In this document: one piece after another, positions 59,172 to 64,000 of the stretch
Layout of the letters: every line of letters begins with the position of its first letter
Numbering within the stretch: position 1 is the first letter of the stretch
Assembly (NCBI RefSeq): GCF_031457455.1
Contig: NZ_JAVDWU010000003.1
Location: 434,001-498,000 of the forward strand
From: Hydrogenophaga palleronii_A
GTDB lineage: Bacteria > Pseudomonadota > Gammaproteobacteria > Burkholderiales > Burkholderiaceae_C
Direction of reading: 5' to 3'
DNA: 64,000 nt
Made by a program: the position numbers and the translations under genes
Notes under the pieces: model-generated
What the model was told of the DNA's origin: nothing
Seen by the model: only the letters and a program-made list of their open reading frames with translations
Databases searched by the model: none

Positions 59172-60547
59172 CACCCGGCGCCACACCGTCTGCGCAGGAA
59201 CCGGCCGCGCAGTTCATGGGCACCGGCGCATGGCGCCGGGGCCTGAGCTATGGGCTGCTGGGCCTGCCGCTGGCTTTCGTGGCGCTGCCACTCTACGTGA
59301 TCCTGCCCAACCACTACGCCACCGCTTTTGGCGCGCCACTGGCGTTGCTGGGGGCCGTGCTGCTCGGTGCGCGGCTGGCCGACGCGGTGCTCGATCCCTG
59401 GATTGGCCGCTGGACCGACCGGCTTTTCACCCGCTCGCACCACACCGTTCTGGGCACCAGTGCCCTGGCTGCGGTGGTACTGGCACTGGGCCTGTGGGGT
59501 CTGCTGTTTCCACCGACTGAGGTACGCGGCGCTGGCATGACCGCCCTGCTGGCATGGGCCGGCGTGCTGATGGCCATCACCTACACCGCCTACAGCATTA
59601 TGGCCGTGGCGCACCAGTCGTGGGGCGCCCGCCTGGGGGGAACCGAAGCGCAGCGCAGCCGCGTGGTCGCCTGGCGGGAAGCGCTCGCCTTGCTGGGGGT
59701 GCTGATCGCTGCCGTGCTGCCCGGCACGCTCGGTCTGGGTGCCACCGTGGGCAGCTTCGCTGTGCTGCTCGCGCTGGGCTGGTGGGCATGGACACGCGCG
59801 GTGGTTCCATCGCCCGGCGCAGCGACAGCCGCTACTTCCACGACCGCCACCTCACTCCATCCGCTGCGACAGCCCGCGTTCCAGCGCCTGCTCGCCGTGT
59901 TCGTGATCAACGGCACCGCCAGTGCCATTCCCGCCACCCTGGTGCTGTTCTTTGTGCAGGACCGGCTGCAGGCGTCGCCATCGGTGGAGCCTGCGTTCCT
60001 GGCCACCTATTTCTTGTTTGCGGCCCTGTCGATTCCGCTGTGGGTGCGGCTGGTGACGCGCTTCGGCCTGGCCCGTACCTGGCTGGCCGGCATGGGGTTG
60101 TCGGTGGCGGTGTTCATCTGGGCCGCGACCCTGGGCGCGGTCGACATCGCGGCCTTTCTGATCGTGTGTGCACTCTCCGGCATGGCACTGGGCACCGACC
60201 TGGCCTTGCCCGGCGCCATGCTCGCCGGCCTGATCGGACAACTCGGCGAACGCGGCCAGCGCGAGGGCGCCTACTTTGGCTGGTGGAGTTTCGCCACAAA
60301 GCTCAACCTGGCACTGGCCGCCGGCCTGGCGCTGCCCCTGCTGGCCTGGTTCGGCTACACGCCTGGCGCGCGCGACCCGGCCGCACTGCAGACCCTGACC
60401 ATCGCCTACTGCCTGCTGCCCTGCGCGCTCAAGCTGCTGGCCGGCAGCGCGCTCTACGCGCTGGTGATTCGCCCCGAAAGCCGCGCAGCAAACACCCCTG
60501 CCGCACGTCCCCATCCAGCGGCAGCCACCACCCGCACCCAGCCCTGA
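59168..60547 (+). CDS. MFS_2-type transporter (GPH-like)
   Basis: 459 residues, about 12 membrane helices. It begins with GLSYGLLGLPLAFVALPLYV followed by ILPNHYATAFGAPLALLG and the loop motif LADAVLDPWIGRWTDR, the glycoside-pentoside-hexuronide symporter signature. In this operon type such transporters accompany CFA/DUF1365 genes and may move lipids rather than sugars; that is inference. A low-complexity Ala/Thr tail ends the protein. Inner membrane. Confidence 0.9.
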   Translation: MTPGATPSAQEPAAQFMGTGAWRRGLSYGLLGLPLAFVALPLYVILPNHYATAFGAPLALLGAVLLGARLADAVLDPWIGRWTDRLFTRSHHTVLGTSALAAVVLALGLWGLLFPPTEVRGAGMTALLAWAGVLMAITYTAYSIMAVAHQSWGARLGGTEAQRSRVVAWREALALLGVLIAAVLPGTLGLGATVGSFAVLLALGWWAWTRAVVPSPGAATAATSTTATSLHPLRQPAFQRLLAVFVINGTASAIPATLVLFFVQDRLQASPSVEPAFLATYFLFAALSIPLWVRLVTRFGLARTWLAGMGLSVAVFIWAATLGAVDIAAFLIVCALSGMALGTDLALPGAMLAGLIGQLGERGQREGAYFGWWSFATKLNLALAAGLALPLLAWFGYTPGARDPAALQTLTIAYCLLPCALKLLAGSALYALVIRPESRAANTPAARPHPAAATTRTQP

Positions 60548-60556
60548 AAGATCCTC

Positions 60557-61099
60557 ATGCAACGACGACTCCTCCTTCTTGGCGCCAGCGTGGTCGGTGC
60601 AGCAGCCCTCACCGGATGCGCCGGACCTTCCATCGACGACTTCGCCGGACAGAAGCCCGCGCTTGACCTGCGCACCTACTTCAACGGCACGCTGGACGCC
60701 TACGGCGTGTTCCTCGACCGCTCGGGCAAGGTCGCCCGCCGCTTCACCGTGGTGATGCGCTGCACCTGGGAGGGCGAAGAGGGTGTTCTGGACGAAGACT
60801 TCACCTATTCAGACGGCAGCACCGAGAAACGCGTGTGGCGGCTCAAGCACCTGGGCAACGGTCGCTACAGTGGTACCGCAGGTGATGTGGTCGGCACGGC
60901 CACGGGTGAAACACGCGGCAACACCTTCCGCTGGGGCTACACGCTGTCGCTGCCCGTGGACGGCAAGGTCTACGAGGTGCAGTTCGACGACTGGATGTAC
61001 CTGATGGACGACCGCGTGATGCTGAACAAGGCGGTGATGAGCAAGTTCGGCGTGCGGCTCGGTGAAGTGATGCTCTCTTTCGTGAAGCGCCCGGCATGA
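60557..61099 (+). CDS. DUF3833 lipoprotein
   Basis: 180 residues with a lipoprotein signal (RRLLLLGASVVGAAALTGCA, lipobox LTGC). The DUF3833 pattern follows: FAGQKPALDLRTYFNGTLDA, GVFLDRSGKVARRFTVVM, WEGEEGVLDEDFTYSDGSTE and GKVYEVQFDDWMYLMDD. A calycin-like, possibly lipid-binding fold is assumed for the family. It overlaps the next gene by 4 bases. Confidence 0.9.
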   Translation: MQRRLLLLGASVVGAAALTGCAGPSIDDFAGQKPALDLRTYFNGTLDAYGVFLDRSGKVARRFTVVMRCTWEGEEGVLDEDFTYSDGSTEKRVWRLKHLGNGRYSGTAGDVVGTATGETRGNTFRWGYTLSLPVDGKVYEVQFDDWMYLMDDRVMLNKAVMSKFGVRLGEVMLSFVKRPA

Positions 61100-61986
61100 A
61101 ACCCGACACCGCCATGGATACGCCCACCGCGTTCGCCAAGACACCCGCCACGCGCCCGGTGCCAACAGGGCCGCCGGCGGCGCCAGTGCGCGGATTCTGG
61201 GGACCGTTCAATGCCCCAATCACCGACTGGCGCGGCCAGCGCGTGTGGCTCATTGGCGCCTCCAGTGGCATCGGTGCAGCCACCGCGTCGGCATTGCATG
61301 CGCGCGGTGCACAGGTGCTGGTGTCAGCACGCAAGACCGAGCCCTTGCAGACCTTCGCTGCCGCGCACCCCGGCCAGAACGGCAACGCCGCGCAGGCCTG
61401 GCCGCTGGACGTGACCGATGCGGGCGCAGTGGCCGCCGCGGCTCAGGCCATTCTGGCGCAAGGTCCGTTGGACATGGTGCTGTACTGTGCGGGCCACTAC
61501 AACGAGATGCGGGCCTCCAGCATGGACCTGCACGACTTGCGCCAGCACCTGGCGATCAACTACACCGGGGCGCTCAATGTGCTGCATGCGGTGCTGCCGG
61601 CCATGACCGAACGCGGCAACGGCCACGTGAGCCTCATCAGCAGCGTGGCCGGTTTCAGGGGATTGCCCAAAGGCCTGGCCTACGGCCCGACCAAGGCCGC
61701 GCTCACCAACCTGGCCGAAACGCTCTACCTCGACCTGCAGCCACTGGGACTGAACGTGAGCGTGGTGCACCCGGGTTTTGTGCAGACACCACTGACCGCG
61801 CAGAACCAATTCAACATGCCGGCCCTGATCACGCCGGACGAAGCCGCTCAGGCCATGATTGAAGGGTGGCGACGCGGCGAATTTGACATCCACTACCCCA
61901 AGCGCTTCACGCGCTGGATGAAGCTGCTGCGTCTGCTGCCTTACCGCGCCTACTTCCCGGCGGTGCGACGTTTCACCGGGCTATAA
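61096..61986 (+). CDS. Short-chain dehydrogenase/reductase of the lipid operon
   Basis: 296 residues with a 35-residue N-terminal extension before the Rossmann domain. The cofactor motif is LIGASSGIGAATASALHARG, the active site Ser lies in SLISSVAGFRG, and the catalytic YGPTK replaces the usual YxASK. The C-terminal GFVQTPLTAQNQFNMPALIT resembles SDRs found beside LitR-type regulators and singlet-oxygen-response genes. Substrate likely a lipid aldehyde or ketone, unproven. Confidence 0.88.
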   Translation: MKPDTAMDTPTAFAKTPATRPVPTGPPAAPVRGFWGPFNAPITDWRGQRVWLIGASSGIGAATASALHARGAQVLVSARKTEPLQTFAAAHPGQNGNAAQAWPLDVTDAGAVAAAAQAILAQGPLDMVLYCAGHYNEMRASSMDLHDLRQHLAINYTGALNVLHAVLPAMTERGNGHVSLISSVAGFRGLPKGLAYGPTKAALTNLAETLYLDLQPLGLNVSVVHPGFVQTPLTAQNQFNMPALITPDEAAQAMIEGWRRGEFDIHYPKRFTRWMKLLRLLPYRAYFPAVRRFTGL

Positions 61987-61993
61987 CCGCGAC

Positions 61994-62467
61994 ATGAATC
62001 ACCCCAGCTCACTTGAGGCACCTGCCGCACAAATCGATTTTCGCGCCAGAGTCGCGGGCGTCAGCGGCTATTTCGAGTCGATCTCGCCTGAAACGCTTTC
62101 GGAGATTCCACGCTGGTACGCGGCCGAGGCTCGCTTCAAGGACCCGTTCAACGACGTGCATGGACTCCCCGCGATCACGCGCATCTTTGAACACATGTTC
62201 CTCAGCCTGCACGAGCCGCGCTTCGTCGTGACCCGGCAGATCGTGGACGGCCCGCACGCCTTTCTGGTGTGGGAATTCCACTTCCACTTCAAGCGCTTTG
62301 ACACCATCACGCAGCAGGTCGTGCACGGCGGTTCACACCTCACCCTGACGCCCGAAGGGCTGATCAGCGAACACCGCGACTACTGGGACCCGGCCGAAGA
62401 GCTGTACGAGAAGCTGCCGGTGCTGGGTGCGTTCATGCGCTGGATCAAGCGACGCGCGACCGACTGA
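61994..62467 (+). CDS. Nuclear-transport-factor-2-like (SnoaL-fold) protein
   Basis: 157 residues. The fold-defining pattern is YFESISPETLSEIPRWYAAE, ARFKDPFNDVHGLPAITRIF, EHMFLSLHEPRFVVTRQIVD, AFLVWEFHFHFKRF and SEHRDYWDPAEELYEKLPVL. Such proteins bind small hydrophobic ligands. It is the last gene of the operon, 7 bases after the SDR, and its pairing with SDR and CFA genes recurs in light-response clusters of other proteobacteria. Confidence 0.88.
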   Translation: MNHPSSLEAPAAQIDFRARVAGVSGYFESISPETLSEIPRWYAAEARFKDPFNDVHGLPAITRIFEHMFLSLHEPRFVVTRQIVDGPHAFLVWEFHFHFKRFDTITQQVVHGGSHLTLTPEGLISEHRDYWDPAEELYEKLPVLGAFMRWIKRRATD

Positions 62468-62470
62468 GCT

Positions 62471-62550
62471 CCCCCCGCGCCGCTTCGCGTCACCCCCCTG
62501 AGGGGGGCGGCACTGGCGGCCCGGCGAAGCCGGTTCCGCGGTGCCCTGGA
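62471..62550 (+). repeat. GC-rich intergenic repeat, copy R10
   Basis: It has CGCCGCTTCGCG, CACCCCCCTGAGGGGGG and GGCCCGGCGAAGCCGG, starting 4 bases after the NTF2-like stop codon. Same orientation as R8. Confidence 0.75.
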
Positions 62551-62639
62551 ACGACTCCCGCTCTGGCGCACGGGCCGTGATGATTGAAGTGGCTGCTCGC
62601 AGGACCACCACCCTGGAATGCCGAATCTCTCCGGCGCGC

Positions 62640-62733
62640 GGGACTTGATCCAGAGATGCGGCGGAACTGGCTTTGCCAGGCCGCTCGCGTCGCCCCCCTG
62701 GGGGGGTGACGCGAAGCGGCGCGGGGGGGACCT
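62640..62733 (-). repeat. GC-rich intergenic repeat, copy R11
   Basis: Opposite orientation. It has GGCTTTGCCAGGCC, CCCCCCTGGGGGGG and a GACGCGAAGCGGCGC segment, and it reaches the GST stop codon. R10 and R11 together form a large inverted repeat between the convergent genes. The 90 bp between them shows nothing. Confidence 0.7.
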
Positions 62734-63346
62734 ACTCTGGCCGGCTATCGACGAAACTCTGCCGCTGCTCCAGCTTGTCGCTCAGACGCGCCAGGTTGGG
62801 ATGGGCGCTGCGCCAGTCGATGACGGGGAAGCGGAAGTCGAGGTAACCCAGGGCGCAGCCCACCGCTACGTCGGACAGGCTGAAATGAATGCCCGAGCAG
62901 AAAGGCTTGTCGCCCAGGCCCTGGCTCATGGACTTCAGGCTGGCGTCGATCTTGGCCAGTTGGCGGTCGATCCAGCCGTTGCAGCGCTGTTCATCGCTGC
63001 GCCCGGGCCAGGTGCTCTCAAGGCGGGCAAGAATGGCCGCGTCCAGCACGCCATCGGCAAGCGCTTCCCAGGTCTTGACCTCGGCGCGCTCGCGGCCTTG
63101 TGCGGGAATGAGCTTGCCCACCGGCGACAGGGTGTCCAGGTATTCGACGATCACCCGGGAGTCGAACACCGCTTCGCCGCCCTCCATGACCAGGCAAGGC
63201 ACCTTGCCCAGCGGGTTGGAAGCCATGATGGTGGTATCGGCAGACCACACATCCTCCAGGATGAACTGGTAGTCGAGTTTCTTTTCGGCCATGACGACGC
63301 GAACCTTGCGCACATACGGGCTGGTGATGGCACCAATGAGTTTCAT
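62732..63346 (-). CDS. Glutathione S-transferase
   Basis: 204 residues from the ATG at 63346. The thioredoxin-like N-terminal domain begins MKLIGAITSPYVRKVRVVMA, with the glutathione-binding LGKVPCLVMEGGEAVFDSRV (cis-Pro and the acidic/Ser DS motif). The helical C-terminal domain includes FSLSDVAVGCALGYLDFRFP. It resembles the YibF-like/nu group of bacterial GSTs. It is divergent from purB, sharing a 176-bp promoter region. Electrophile detoxification is presumed. Confidence 0.92.
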   Translation of the reverse strand: MKLIGAITSPYVRKVRVVMAEKKLDYQFILEDVWSADTTIMASNPLGKVPCLVMEGGEAVFDSRVIVEYLDTLSPVGKLIPAQGRERAEVKTWEALADGVLDAAILARLESTWPGRSDEQRCNGWIDRQLAKIDASLKSMSQGLGDKPFCSGIHFSLSDVAVGCALGYLDFRFPVIDWRSAHPNLARLSDKLEQRQSFVDSRPE

Positions 63347-63522
63347 GGACGGTGGCGATGTGACAGGTTTCCCCGGGGTTGGCCATTTTATCGGTGAGAT
63401 CGTTCCGTCGCGCTGACAAGGGCCACAATGCCCCGGCGTGTCTCGCCACGTCCACAACCCGTCCATCGGAGCGCCAGAATCGCCCCGGCAGTGGCGAAAC
63501 CCTGGGCTTCTACAATCCCCCG

Positions 63523-64000
63523 ATGCGTCCGACCTCCCACACTCCCACTTCCAGCGCCGCAGCGGCGTCCAACCCCTTGTCCCCTGTTTCCGCCCTCTCG
63601 CCGCTGGACGGCCGCTACGCCGGCCGGCTGGCCCAACTGCGCCCGTTCATGAGCGAACAAGGCTACATGCACCGGCGGGTGCAGGTCGAAGTCGCCTGGT
63701 TCATCGCTCTTTCAGACGCCGGTTTTGCCGAATTCAAGCCGCTTTCACCCGGCGCACGCACCTACCTGATGGGACTGGTGAAGAACTTCAGCGAAGCCGA
63801 TGCCGTGGCCATCAAGGAGATCGAAAAAACCACCAACCACGACGTCAAGGCCGTCGAGTACTGGATCAAGTCGCGTTTTGAAGCGCGCCCCGAACTGGAA
63901 AGATCGTCTGAATTTGTGCATTTCGCCTGCACCAGCGAAGACATCAACAACACCAGCCACGCCCTGCAGCTCAAAGGCGCGCGCGACGCCGTGCTGCTGC
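63523..64000 (+). CDS. purB: Adenylosuccinate lyase (partial, continues beyond window)
   Basis: The first 159 residues are present. PurB cleaves adenylosuccinate and SAICAR in purine synthesis. After a 22-residue Thr/Ser/Ala-rich leader, typical family sequence follows: VSALSPLDGRYAGRLAQLRP, EVAWFIALSDAGFAEFKPL, EIEKTTNHDVKAVEYWIKSR and FVHFACTSEDINNTSHALQL. The long MRPTSHTPTSSAAAASNPL leader means that a later start is possible. TACAAT 9 bases before the ATG could be a -10 element, giving a very short leader. Confidence 0.95.
   Translation, partial: MRPTSHTPTSSAAAASNPLSPVSALSPLDGRYAGRLAQLRPFMSEQGYMHRRVQVEVAWFIALSDAGFAEFKPLSPGARTYLMGLVKNFSEADAVAIKEIEKTTNHDVKAVEYWIKSRFEARPELERSSEFVHFACTSEDINNTSHALQLKGARDAVLL

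Overview
The window is about 64 kb of high-GC chromosomal DNA from a betaproteobacterium, most likely Burkholderiales/Comamonadaceae and Hydrogenophaga-like. That placement is inferred from gene content: a fused indolepyruvate ferredoxin oxidoreductase, a DUF1631 protein, a QueE with the CX14CX2C cluster motif, fmt-def next to LysM-dprA, and rhombosortase next to glnE. I see no rRNA, tRNA, CRISPR array, transposase or prophage. Gene density is high and most intergenic DNA is short.

Layout. 1-570: left-edge fragment of an unrecognised minus-strand gene. 960-2140: queuosine precursor genes queD and queE. 2353-3194: two small membrane proteins. 3300-7714: a tight five-gene operon (thermostable-hemolysin-family protein, ANL adenylating enzyme, haem-oxygenase-like di-iron protein, SDR, exported TPR protein) of unknown product. 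7757-11559: pgk, PAP2 phosphatase, cytochrome b561, and an exported ankyrin-like/DUF5063 pair. 11715-15937: a QseBC/PmrAB-like two-component system divergent from an LTA-synthase-like sulfatase. 15965-22021: azlCD, fmt, a lipoprotein, def, LysM protein, dprA. 22022-27868: DUF1631 and secF-secD-yajC. 27999-32279: indolepyruvate oxidoreductase divergent from an Lrp/AsnC regulator. 32494-37792: a fimbria-like export locus. 37845-41146: cysQ, mltA, a 50-residue membrane protein and a FixJ-type regulator. 41273-51575: sensor kinase, nitrilase-family amidase, yhdP, glnE. 51572-54406: rhombosortase, ferritin-like di-iron protein and a CarH/LitR-like B12-binding MerR regulator. 54877-62467: an eight-gene lipid/redox operon probably controlled by that regulator. 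62732-64000: GST and the start of purB.

Three themes connect the genes. First, 11-bp-spaced hexamer pairs of PmrA/QseB type occur before the 3300-7714 operon, before cytochrome b561 and between the two-component system and the sulfatase, suggesting one envelope-related regulon. Second, the B12-type regulator and the CFA/DUF1365/amine-oxidase operon look like a light- or singlet-oxygen-responsive membrane-lipid module. Third, a GC-rich intergenic repeat occurs at least 11 times, mostly at gene 3' ends, and two tandem copies have been read into the 3' end of the CFA-synthase-like gene.

The best candidates for undescribed biology are the 3300-7714 operon and the 32494-37792 surface-structure locus. 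All functional statements rest on motif reading by eye. No database search was possible.
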